From the NCBI RefSeq assembly GCF_000333035.1, contig NZ_BANU01000027.1, forward strand, positions 25,073-89,072: a DNA stretch of 64,000 bases, in the 5' to 3' direction. Positions 20,718-28,153 of the stretch are shown piece after piece. Source of the stretch: Gordonia sihwensis NBRC 108236 (lineage in GTDB: Bacteria; Actinomycetota; Actinomycetes; Mycobacteriales; Mycobacteriaceae). Position 1 is the first letter of the stretch. Every line of letters begins with the position of its first letter. The notes below the pieces were generated by a model. That model ran no database searches. It saw only the letters and a list, made by a program, of their open reading frames with translations, and was not told the origin of the DNA. Position numbers and translations under genes: made by a program.

Positions 20718-21278
20718 ATGCCTGTCACCGCAGTCGACCGCGACGCCGCCCTGATCGTCATCGACCTCCAGAAGGGGCTGTCGGACCGCGACCTCGCACC
20801 GCACAGCTTCGCGGACGTGGTCGAGCGTTCCGCGGCGCTGACCGACGCGTTCAGCGCGCGAGGGCTGCCGGTGGTCATCGTCACCGTCGACGCCGTGCCG
20901 CCCGGCCGCACCGACCTCTCCGGCCCGCCCATGGAGTTCCCCTCCGACTGGAGCGACTCGGTAGCACCCTTCTCCGACGCCCCGGACGCGTGGCGCGTCA
21001 CGAAGCGGTCGCCGGGCGCCTTCACCGAGACGCCCCTGCACCGACTGCTGCGCGAGCGTGGCGTCACCCAGGTGGTGGTGGTCGGCGTGTCGACGTCGAT
21101 CGGCGTCGAGATGACCGCGCGGCAGGCCTACGAGCTCGGATACAACGTCACCGTCGCCCTCGACGCCTGCTCGGACAGCGAAGGGTCGCGGCACGCCTAC
21201 AGCGCCGCCTCCGTCCTGCCGAAGGTCGCCGAGACGGGATCGGCCGCGGACGTCATCGCTGCGCTGACCCGGGCGTGA
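20718..21278 (+). CDS. Isochorismatase-like hydrolase lacking the usual cysteine
   Basis: The 186 residues have the Rossmann-like fold of the isochorismatase superfamily (ALIVIDLQKGL, Asp16; VTKRSPGAF, Lys96). The third catalytic position, Cys in nicotinamidase-type members, is Gly129 in VVVGVSTSIGVEMTARQA. True isochorismatases (EntB, PhzD) also have Gly here, so this may be a vinyl-ether or other non-thiol hydrolase, or have lost activity. AAAGGA upstream supports the start. The stop overlaps the GTG of the next gene, coupling it to an MFS exporter. Confidence 0.82.
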   Translation: MPVTAVDRDAALIVIDLQKGLSDRDLAPHSFADVVERSAALTDAFSARGLPVVIVTVDAVPPGRTDLSGPPMEFPSDWSDSVAPFSDAPDAWRVTKRSPGAFTETPLHRLLRERGVTQVVVVGVSTSIGVEMTARQAYELGYNVTVALDACSDSEGSRHAYSAASVLPKVAETGSAADVIAALTRA

Positions 21279-22657
21279 GAACCGACACCGACCGCCGCCT
21301 CGACGCCCATCCGTTCGGCATCGGATTCACCGCGCCGCTGATCCTGGCGTCAGTCCTCAACCCGATCAACAGCTCGCTGATCGCGACCGCGATGGTGGGC
21401 ATCGGCGTCGACTTCCACCGCGGCCCCGCCGACACCGCGATCCTGATCTCGGTGCTCTATCTGTGCAGCGCCGTCGCCCAGCCCACCATGGGCAAGCTGG
21501 GCCCGCTGTTCGGCGAGCGGCGCGTGATGATCGCGGGGATCGGGCTCGTGCTGACCGCCGGCGTCATCGGCGCAGCGGGCTGGTCGTTCGGGGCGCTGGT
21601 GGCCTCCCGCGCACTGCTCGGCGTCGGCACCTCCGCCGCGTATCCGATGGCGATGTCGCTGATCCGCAAGCGGTCGGACGCCGCCGGCGTCGGAGTGCCC
21701 AGCCGGATCCTAGGCGTCTTCTCGATCACCGGACAGGTGATCGCGATGGTCGGACTGCCGATCGGCGGCGTCCTCACCGGCGTCTTCGGCTGGCGAGCGG
21801 TGTTCTTCATCAATGTTCCCGCCGCCCTCGCCGCTCTGCTCCTGGTGCTCACCGGTGTGCCGAAGGACACCGTGGCCTGGCCGACCGACCTGCGTCGGAC
21901 TCTGACCGCCGTCGACCCTCTGGGCATCGTGGCGTTCGCCGTGGCGATCGTCAGCGCACTCCAGTTCATCGACTCGCCCAGCGCGTCGACGTGGTGGCTC
22001 GCGGCGGTGACCGTGGCGGCGACCGCCGTCCTCATCGGATGGGAACGCCGGTTCTCGACTCCGTTGATCGACGTCCGGATGCTGGTGTCGAACCGCCCGC
22101 TGATCCGCACCTATCTGCGGCAGACGCTCGCCTCGCTCGGCATGTACACGACCATGTACGGCGTGAGCCAGTGGATGGAGGACGCGGCCGGCTACCGGCC
22201 GACGCAGGTCGGCATGCTCCTCGCTCCGATGTCGGCGACGAGTATCGTCGTCGCCGCCGTCTGTTCCCGGCGCAGCACCGTCCGCAGCCCGCTGATCGCG
22301 ACCGGCATGGCGTTCTGCGCGGCCGGAGCCGTGATGCTCGCGCTGCGCCACGACGCCCCGGTCTGGGCGATCCTCGCCATGTCGCTGCTGGTCGGTCTGG
22401 CGAACGGCCTGAACAGCTTCGCCAACCAGGCGGCCCTCTTCATGCAGTCCCCGGCCGACCAGGTGGGCGTCGCATCCGGCCTGTACCGGACCTTCGCGTA
22501 CATCGGCGCCATCACCTCCGCGGGCCTGATCGCCGCGGCGTTCGGCAGTCGGGCCACCGACGCCGGGTTCCACGTCGTCGGATGGGCCACCATGGCGATC
22601 GGCCTGTGCGCGGCGACCCTGACATTGACCGACCGCACGCTGCCGCGACACGCGTGA
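21275..22657 (+). CDS. MFS exporter, DHA2-like, in the MarR operon
   Basis: The start is a GTG that overlaps the upstream stop (GTGA), giving MRTDTDRRLDAHPFGIGFTA and 460 residues. About 12-14 helices are visible, with SVLNPINSSLIATAMVGIGV, VASRALLGVGTSAAYPMAMS and SITGQVIAMVGLPIGGVLTG. The first loop motif A is altered (GKLGPLFGERRVMI). Co-translation with an isochorismatase-like hydrolase under a MarR gene suggests that the pair detoxifies and exports one compound class. Confidence 0.85.
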   Translation: MRTDTDRRLDAHPFGIGFTAPLILASVLNPINSSLIATAMVGIGVDFHRGPADTAILISVLYLCSAVAQPTMGKLGPLFGERRVMIAGIGLVLTAGVIGAAGWSFGALVASRALLGVGTSAAYPMAMSLIRKRSDAAGVGVPSRILGVFSITGQVIAMVGLPIGGVLTGVFGWRAVFFINVPAALAALLLVLTGVPKDTVAWPTDLRRTLTAVDPLGIVAFAVAIVSALQFIDSPSASTWWLAAVTVAATAVLIGWERRFSTPLIDVRMLVSNRPLIRTYLRQTLASLGMYTTMYGVSQWMEDAAGYRPTQVGMLLAPMSATSIVVAAVCSRRSTVRSPLIATGMAFCAAGAVMLALRHDAPVWAILAMSLLVGLANGLNSFANQAALFMQSPADQVGVASGLYRTFAYIGAITSAGLIAAAFGSRATDAGFHVVGWATMAIGLCAATLTLTDRTLPRHA

Positions 22658-22726
22658 GCTGGGCTGTCACCGCCCTCACAGTCGGCGCCGGGCGATCGTG
22701 CTCCCCGGATATGGGAAACTCGTGGA

Positions 22727-24031
22727 ATGTCGGAAGCCCGCCGCATCCCTGACCGTCCGCGCCCGCCCGTCCGCACTCGCGTGGCACTCACCGCCGCTGC
22801 CGCGGCCCGCTGGGCCTCGCGTGCCGCCGGCCGTGGGAAGGGCTCGATGATCGGCGGCCTCGTCGCTGAGAAGATCGATCCGCGCATCATGCTCCGGCTC
22901 GCCGCCGGCCGCGAGATCGCGCTGATCACCGGAACCAACGGCAAGTCGACGACCACCCGCATGACCGCCGCCGCCCTCGCCGGGCTCGGTGAAGTGGCGA
23001 CCCAGGCCGACGGCGCCAACATGGACGCGGGCATCATCGCGACGCTCAGCCTCCAGCCCGACGCCCCGGTCGCCGCGCTGGAAGTGGACGAACTGCACGT
23101 GGCCCACGTCGCCGACAACACGTCGCCGCGTGTGTTCACCCTGTTGAACCTCTCCCGCGACCAGCTCGACCGCGTCGGCGAGATCAACATCATCGAGCAG
23201 AGTCTGCGCGGGGGAATCGCCCGCCACCCGGACGCGGTGGTGGTCGCGAACTGCGACGACGTGCTCGTCACCTCGGCGGCCTTCGACGCTCCGAACGTGG
23301 TGTGGGTGGCCGCGGGGGCCGGCTGGGTGGGCGACTCGGTGAGCTGCCCGCGGTCGGGAGAGCCGATCGTGCGCCACGGTGAGGACTGGTACTCGACCGG
23401 CGACGAGCGCTTCCGGCGCCCGGCCCCGCAGTGGTGGTTCGACGACGACAAGATCTACGGCCCGGACGGGTTCGTCGCACCGATGGCGTTGAAGGTGCCG
23501 GGCCGTGCCAATCGCGGCAACGCCACCCAGGCCGTCGCGACCGCCGTCGCGATGGGCGCCGACCCCGCGGACGCCGTCGCGGCCGTCGGCACCGTCGGCG
23601 AAGTGGCCGGCCGATACGGGACCGTGCAGCTGGGCGACCATCGGATCAGGACCCTGCTGGCGAAGAATCCGGCCGGCTGGCAGGAGGCCCTGGCGATGAT
23701 CGACACCGACGCCGACAGTCTGGTGATCGCGGTGAACGGGCAGGTCCCCGACGGGGAAGACCTCTCGTGGCTCTGGGACGTGCGCTTCGAAGAGTTCGAG
23801 CAGGTCGAGGTGGTCGCCTCGGGCGAGCGCGCCGCCGACCTCTCGGTGCGTCTGCTGTACGCGGGCGCCGAGCACACGGTGACCGACGATCCGTTCGCGG
23901 CGATCGCCGCCTGTCCACCGGGCCGAGTGGAAGTGCTCGCCAACTACACCGCATTCCGCGACCTCGGCGTCGCACTGGAACGCGCCGGAGCCCGGCCGGT
24001 CGAGAACACTGTGGAGGACAACGCCCGATGA
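22727..24031 (+). CDS. murT: Lipid II isoglutaminyl synthase, Mur-ligase subunit
   Basis: MurT with GatD amidates the alpha-carboxyl of D-Glu in lipid II to D-isoglutamine on the cytoplasmic face of the membrane. The 434 residues have the Mur-ligase P-loop LITGTNGKSTTTR (Gly69-Ser74), the central block LEVDELHVAHV, LFTLLNLSRDQLDR-like sequence and the C-terminal DUF1727 domain (LVIAVNGQVPDGEDLSWLWD). The region that is a four-cysteine zinc ribbon in firmicute MurT has a single Cys here (VSCPRSGEPIV). The stop overlaps the gatD start (ATGA). Confidence 0.93.
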   Translation: MSEARRIPDRPRPPVRTRVALTAAAAARWASRAAGRGKGSMIGGLVAEKIDPRIMLRLAAGREIALITGTNGKSTTTRMTAAALAGLGEVATQADGANMDAGIIATLSLQPDAPVAALEVDELHVAHVADNTSPRVFTLLNLSRDQLDRVGEINIIEQSLRGGIARHPDAVVVANCDDVLVTSAAFDAPNVVWVAAGAGWVGDSVSCPRSGEPIVRHGEDWYSTGDERFRRPAPQWWFDDDKIYGPDGFVAPMALKVPGRANRGNATQAVATAVAMGADPADAVAAVGTVGEVAGRYGTVQLGDHRIRTLLAKNPAGWQEALAMIDTDADSLVIAVNGQVPDGEDLSWLWDVRFEEFEQVEVVASGERAADLSVRLLYAGAEHTVTDDPFAAIAACPPGRVEVLANYTAFRDLGVALERAGARPVENTVEDNAR

Positions 24032-24741
24032 GCGAATCGACCCTGCGGATCGGTCTGGTGCTTCCCGATGTGATGGGCACCTACGGCGACGGCGGAAACG
24101 CCCTCGTCCTGCGACAGCGTGCGCGCATGAGAGCCATCGACGCCGAGATCGTCTCGATCACGCTCGACGACGAGGTACCCGAGTCGCTCGACGTCTACAC
24201 CCTCGGCGGCGCCGAGGATTACGCCCAGCGGCTCGCCACCCGTCATCTGCAGCGGTATCCGGGGCTGCAGCGCGCGGCGGACGCCGGACGCCCGGTGCTC
24301 GCGATCTGCGCGGCGATCCAAGTGCTGGGTCACTGGTACGAGACCGCTGCGGGCGAGCGCGTCGCGGGGATCAGCATGCTCGACCTCACCACCTCTCCGA
24401 GGCAGTCCCGGGCGATCGGCGAGCTCGTGACCGCACCGATCATCGACGGTCTCAGCCAACCGCTCTCCGGGTTCGAGAACCACCGCGGCGCGACCTCCCT
24501 GGGCGCCGCGGCCGCACCGCTGGGCCGGGTCCGCCGCGGTGTCGGCAACGGCGCCGGCGCCGGCGTGGAAGGCGCCGTGCAAGGCAGTGTCGTCAGCACC
24601 TACATGCACGGCCCGGTCCTCGCACGGAATCCCGAACTGGCCGACTATCTGCTGTCGAAGGCGGTCGGCACGGAACTGGAGCCTCTCGACCTGCCGCAGG
24701 TGGACCGGCTGCGCCGGGAACGGCTCGCCGCCGCTCGCTAA
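24028..24741 (+). CDS. gatD: Lipid II isoglutaminyl synthase, glutaminase subunit
   Basis: GatD is the class-I glutamine amidotransferase that supplies ammonia to MurT. The 237 residues carry the nucleophile Cys94 in VLAICAAIQVLGH and the catalytic His194 in STYMHGPVLARNP. The start forms a four-base overlap with murT, so the two are made in equal amounts. The 3' end overlaps the convergent kinase-like gene by four bases, leaving no room for a terminator. Confidence 0.94.
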   Translation: MSESTLRIGLVLPDVMGTYGDGGNALVLRQRARMRAIDAEIVSITLDDEVPESLDVYTLGGAEDYAQRLATRHLQRYPGLQRAADAGRPVLAICAAIQVLGHWYETAAGERVAGISMLDLTTSPRQSRAIGELVTAPIIDGLSQPLSGFENHRGATSLGAAAAPLGRVRRGVGNGAGAGVEGAVQGSVVSTYMHGPVLARNPELADYLLSKAVGTELEPLDLPQVDRLRRERLAAAR

Positions 24742-25325
24742 CCGAGCACCCGGCACCTCGCCCGCGTGTCGTCGACCGCGAACCAGCCCTCCTCGAAGTC
24801 CTGCCACCGGGCCAGATGATCGCGTTCGGCCTCGCCGTCACGCTGCACGGTTCGGCGCAACCGGTCGGCGGCGGGAGGACCGTCGATCCAGAACCGATGC
24901 GTGAAACGATCGGCCGTGCAGCGCCGCGCCGACGTCACGCCCTCGACGATCAGAATCGGCTGCCACCGCATCCAGACCTCCGGCCCCACCTCCGGTCGGC
25001 CGTCCACCCAGACCCGGGGCCGATAGAAGTAGTCGTGACGCCGTTCGTAGGCGCGGATCACATCGTGAACCAGTTCCGGCCACCACGAGGCGGGGTCGTC
25101 CCACGTCGCGTAGTCGTCGGTGCTGACCAGCACTGAGGCGCGACCGCGCTCGGCGAGCGCACGGACGAGCTGGGCTGCGAACGTGCTCTTGCCCGCCCCC
25201 GACGGACCGTCGATCGCCACCATGGCGTCGGTCAGCCCTCCGCGGACCGCGATCTCGTCGGCCAGCCACGCCCAGTCCTGCGGTGAGGGATCGCGCTCCG
25301 CCGGTGGAAGGTGGTCGTCGGCCAA
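24738..25325 (-). CDS. Uridine kinase-like P-loop protein
   Basis: The 195 residues contain Walker A AIDGPSGAGKSTFAAQLVRA, then VSTDDYATWDDPASWWPEL and a DYFYRPRVW block, ILIVEGVTSARRC and RFWIDGPPAADRLRRTVQRD (lid region). This is the pattern of the uridine-kinase/phosphoribulokinase-like families, but shorter and without a clear nucleoside-binding set, so the substrate is open. The start is a TTG three bases after the recR stop, and translation is probably coupled to recR. Confidence 0.8.
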   Translation of the reverse strand: MADDHLPPAERDPSPQDWAWLADEIAVRGGLTDAMVAIDGPSGAGKSTFAAQLVRALAERGRASVLVSTDDYATWDDPASWWPELVHDVIRAYERRHDYFYRPRVWVDGRPEVGPEVWMRWQPILIVEGVTSARRCTADRFTHRFWIDGPPAADRLRRTVQRDGEAERDHLARWQDFEEGWFAVDDTRARCRVLG

Positions 25326-25328
25326 CGC

Positions 25329-25940
25329 TCAGACCAGGATGCGCCGACCGGACAGCGCGCGGCCGAGGGTCAGTTCGTCGGCGAACTCGAGGTCGCCGCC
25401 CATCGGAAGTCCCGACGCCAGACGGGTCACGGACAGCCCGGGGAAGTCTTTGAGCATGCGCAGCAGATATGTCGCCGTCGCCTCGCCCTCGGTGTTGGGA
25501 TCGGTCGCGACGATGATCTCGGAGACGTCCTGGCCGTCGGGCTGGTCGCCCAGACGACGCAGCAGTTCGCGGATCCGGAGCTGGTCGGGGCCGATGCCGG
25601 ACAGCGGGTCGAGCGCACCGCCGAGGACGTGGTAGCGGCCGTCGAACTCCTTGGTCCGCTCGATCGCGTAGATGTCCTTCGGCTCCTCGACCACGCAGAT
25701 CTTCGTGACGTCCCGGCGGGGGTCGCCGCAGATGCGGCACAGCCGATCGGCGGCGACGTTGCCGCACTCGACGCAGAAGGTGACGTCGTCGCGAACGTGT
25801 CCGAGGGCGGCGATCAGCCGGTCGATCTCCACGTTCTCGCCCGCGAGCAGGTGGAAGGCGATCCGCTGAGCACCCTTGGGACCCAGCCCGGGAAGTTTCG
25901 CGAGCTGGTCGATCAGATCCTGGATCGGGCCTTCGTACAT
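25329..25940 (-). CDS. recR: Recombination mediator RecR
   Basis: RecR works with RecF/RecO in loading RecA at gaps. The 203 residues show the helix-hairpin-helix ([20 protein letters not shown]), a Cys4 zinc finger (Cys56, Cys59, Cys68, Cys71) and the Toprim domain ([34 protein letters not shown]) with the C-terminal Walker-B-like part [22 protein letters not shown]. It follows ybaB by 11 bases, the conserved ybaB-recR pair. Confidence 0.97.
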   Translation of the reverse strand: MYEGPIQDLIDQLAKLPGLGPKGAQRIAFHLLAGENVEIDRLIAALGHVRDDVTFCVECGNVAADRLCRICGDPRRDVTKICVVEEPKDIYAIERTKEFDGRYHVLGGALDPLSGIGPDQLRIRELLRRLGDQPDGQDVSEIIVATDPNTEGEATATYLLRMLKDFPGLSVTRLASGLPMGGDLEFADELTLGRALSGRRILV

Positions 25941-25951
25941 GCGCCAGTCCG

Positions 25952-26308
25952 TCAGCCCAGGCCGGGCAGTCCGCCGCCCGCCAGCGGCCCCATCTTCTCC
26001 GCGACCAGGGCATCGCGCTGAGCCACGAAGTCGGCGAACGCACCGACGATCAGATCCTGCAACGTCTCGACGTCCGCGGGATCGACCACCTCCGGCGAGA
26101 TCTCGACGGCGGAGACCGTCCCGGCGCCGTCGCCGGTCACCGTCACCAGTCCGTTGCCCGCCGACCCCACCACCGACGTCGCGGAGATCTCCGCGTGCGC
26201 CGTCTCCATCTGGGTCTGCATCTGCTGAACCTGGGCCATCAGCCCGGCCATCGGGTTGTCGCCGCCGGCGCCGCCGAACAGCGCACTGGGGTCGAATGCG
26301 TCAGTCAC
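25952..26308 (-). CDS. Nucleoid-associated protein, YbaB/EbfC family
   Basis: A small dimeric DNA-binding protein of 118 residues from a GTG at 26308 ([20 protein letters not shown]). The helical tweezer region is [20 protein letters not shown], followed by the beta core [20 protein letters not shown] and [20 protein letters not shown]. The Gly-rich ends ([12 protein letters not shown]) are typical. It overlaps the upstream gene by eight bases and leads to recR, which suggests a role in recombination or nucleoid organisation. Confidence 0.92.
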   Translation of the reverse strand: MTDAFDPSALFGGAGGDNPMAGLMAQVQQMQTQMETAHAEISATSVVGSAGNGLVTVTGDGAGTVSAVEISPEVVDPADVETLQDLIVGAFADFVAQRDALVAEKMGPLAGGGLPGLG

Positions 26309-26663
26309 GACTCCCAGGGTAGTCGCCGGGACCGGCCAGGAGACGCTCGACGTGTTCGGCGAGTTCGGCAACCGTGGTGCCCGAACCCGGTACCACGCGG
26401 AACGACAGCACCTCGTCGCCGAAGAGTCGAGCCGCTCGCGGTGCGAGCGCGAACTCGAAACGGTCGTCACCGACACGGCGCCACTGCACGACGCCCCCGT
26501 ACACCGGGGCGCTCGCGCCCGTGGTCACACAGTATTCACCGGCCCGGGGACCACCGGGAAGATCGCGCAGCAACTGGAAGCAGGCGTCCGAGTCCTCGTC
26601 GAGGAACACCACACCCTCGCAGCCGAGGTCCGGGTGCCGTTCGAAGGATCCGATGATCGCCAC
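26301..26663 (-). CDS. Conserved-looking protein of unknown function in the ybaB-recR operon
   Basis: The GTG at 26663 (MAIIGSFERHPDLGCEGVVF) gives 120 residues. A longer reading would overlap the pseudouridine synthase gene and adds low-complexity sequence, so I reject it. Visible features are FLDEDSDACFQLLRDLPGGP, YGGVVQWRRVGDDRFEFAL and a C-terminal helix ELAEHVERLLAG; two or three cysteines lie in the first half. It is a soluble alpha/beta protein with no known motif. It overlaps ybaB by eight bases. Confidence 0.65.
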   Translation of the reverse strand: MAIIGSFERHPDLGCEGVVFLDEDSDACFQLLRDLPGGPRAGEYCVTTGASAPVYGGVVQWRRVGDDRFEFALAPRAARLFGDEVLSFRVVPGSGTTVAELAEHVERLLAGPGDYPGSRD

Positions 26664-26703
26664 GACCGCGAGGATACGCGCCGGAGACCCCTGCGCTCGC
26701 CGC

Positions 26704-27570
26704 TCAGCGGGCGGTGCGGAACTCCCGGCGCTCACCGCTGAACGGATCGGTGAACTCCAGTGCCGCGGCGACGAGCCGGAGGGGCCGGGAGAAGTCACCG
26801 CGATCCGGTGCGGCCGCCAGGTCGGCGTCGACCTCGGGGTACAGCGGATCGCCGACGATCGGGACGCCGAGCTGAGCCATGTGCATCCTGAGCTGGTGGG
26901 TGCGGCCGGTGTGCGGCGCCAGGCGGTATTCGGCCAGCCCGTCGCCGAGCCGGGTCGACAGTTCGATGTCGCTGATCGCGTTCACCTCGCCCTCGACGAC
27001 GCGGGCACGCAGGTCGCCCGCGGTCTTGACGATCCGGTTCTCGATCCGCACGCCGCCGGCCAGAGCGTCGTCCGCCGGCGCGATCGCCCGATACTCTTTG
27101 CGAACGCGTCGCTGCGCGAAGAGTTCCTGATACGCGGCCCGCACCTCGCGGCGGCGCGTGAACAGCAGCACGCCCGCCGTCAACCGGTCGAGCCGGTGTG
27201 CCGGGGCCACGTCGTCGGAGCCGAGTTCGCGACGCAACCGCACCAGCGCCGTCTGCGCCACATGCGCTCCGCGCGGCATCGTGGCGAGGAAGTGCGGTTT
27301 GTCGACCACCACGAGATCGTCGTCCAGGTGCAGGATCGGCATGTCGAAGGGCACCGGCGGCTCCCGCGGCGGGTCGCGGTACAGGTACACCGGAACCGGT
27401 CGGAGCACCGGCGCATCGAGATCGACCGGACGGCCGTCGGCGTCGACCAGTTCACCGGTGCGCGACCGCAACTCCAGATCGGCCGCAGTGACGCCGGTCA
27501 GGACCGGAGCCGCGAGGAGAGCCTCACGCACCGACCACCCGCCGGGGCCGTCCGGCAGACGCAGAACCAC
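26704..27570 (-). CDS. RNA pseudouridine synthase, RluA/RluD family
   Basis: This enzyme isomerises specific uridines in rRNA or tRNA. The catalytic Asp is in APAHRLDRLTAGVLLFT. Supporting blocks are ILHLDDDLVVVDKPHFLATM and YRLAPHTGRTHQLRMHMAQLGVPIVGDPLY. The frame stays open upstream of the GTG at 27570, and LTARDGIDATRVVLRLPDG reads like genuine N-terminal sequence. The true start may therefore be a rare CTG near 27636, right after the stop of the upstream SRPBCC gene. No S4 domain is present. The exact target base is not predictable. Confidence 0.88.
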   Translation of the reverse strand: MVLRLPDGPGGWSVREALLAAPVLTGVTAADLELRSRTGELVDADGRPVDLDAPVLRPVPVYLYRDPPREPPVPFDMPILHLDDDLVVVDKPHFLATMPRGAHVAQTALVRLRRELGSDDVAPAHRLDRLTAGVLLFTRRREVRAAYQELFAQRRVRKEYRAIAPADDALAGGVRIENRIVKTAGDLRARVVEGEVNAISDIELSTRLGDGLAEYRLAPHTGRTHQLRMHMAQLGVPIVGDPLYPEVDADLAAAPDRGDFSRPLRLVAAALEFTDPFSGERREFRTAR

Positions 27571-27637
27571 CCGGGTGGCATCGATGCCGTCCCGGGCGGT
27601 CAGCGGTTTGACGCGGCGGCGTCCCCTGCGGCTCAGC

Positions 27638-28075
27638 TCAGCTCTCGAGACGCTGCTTGAGATTGGTGAGAAGGGCCGTCTGGATGCGGTTGAGTCCCTT
27701 CGGGGCGAAGGTCTTCTCGAAGAACCCGCCGATGCCGCCCGCGCCCTTCCAACTCGTCGTGGTCTCGACGCGCGAGCCGGTGCCCTCGGCAGTGACGCGG
27801 TAGGTGGTGACCATCGTCGAATTGCGATCGGTCTCGGTGATCGTGTCGCCCGCGACCGTCACGTCGGCCAGCACGTCGCGCTTGCGCTTCTCGGTGGCCT
27901 GCAGAATCCAGTGGACCACCGTTCCCGAACCGTTGCCGCCCTCGTCGACGCGATAGTCGCGGTAGTTCTCGGGAAGAATGCCCTCGCGCACGTTCGCGTA
28001 GTCGGCCAGGGCCGCACTGACGGCCTCGGGAGCTGCGTTGATCTGGATTGCTGCGCTGGCTGTTACCTGTCCCAC
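27638..28075 (-). CDS. SRPBCC/polyketide-cyclase-like protein
   Basis: The product has 145 residues with the START-like fold pattern: IQINAAPEAVSAALADYANV at the N-terminus, a beta-rich middle (VVHWILQATEKRKRDVLADV) and a long C-terminal helix (APKGLNRIQTALLTNLKQRL). Proteins of this type bind hydrophobic ligands. The position, divergent from the FAD oxidoreductase gene and next to the lipid methyltransferase, matches the equivalent M. tuberculosis neighbourhood (Rv3718c) and hints at a lipid ligand. AAGGAG upstream of the ATG supports the start. Confidence 0.85.
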   Translation of the reverse strand: MGQVTASAAIQINAAPEAVSAALADYANVREGILPENYRDYRVDEGGNGSGTVVHWILQATEKRKRDVLADVTVAGDTITETDRNSTMVTTYRVTAEGTGSRVETTTSWKGAGGIGGFFEKTFAPKGLNRIQTALLTNLKQRLES

Positions 28076-28141
28076 GTCGGAAGGCTCCTTCTGAACTCGT
28101 CTTGGGTCCGATTCACTTCGTTCACCGTACGGCGATCAGGC

Positions 28142-28147
28142 TACGGT
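28142..28147 (+). promoter_or_regulatory. Probable -10 element of the FAD oxidoreductase gene
   Basis: TACGGT lies 6 bases before the GTG at 28154. No Shine-Dalgarno is visible, so the transcript is probably leaderless. Confidence 0.45.
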
Positions 28148-28153
28148 AGGAAT

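Noticed and set aside
25329..26021. Plus-strand frames opposite recR and ybaB
   Set aside because: They are antisense to genes with complete zinc-finger and Toprim motifs. No independent start signals were found.
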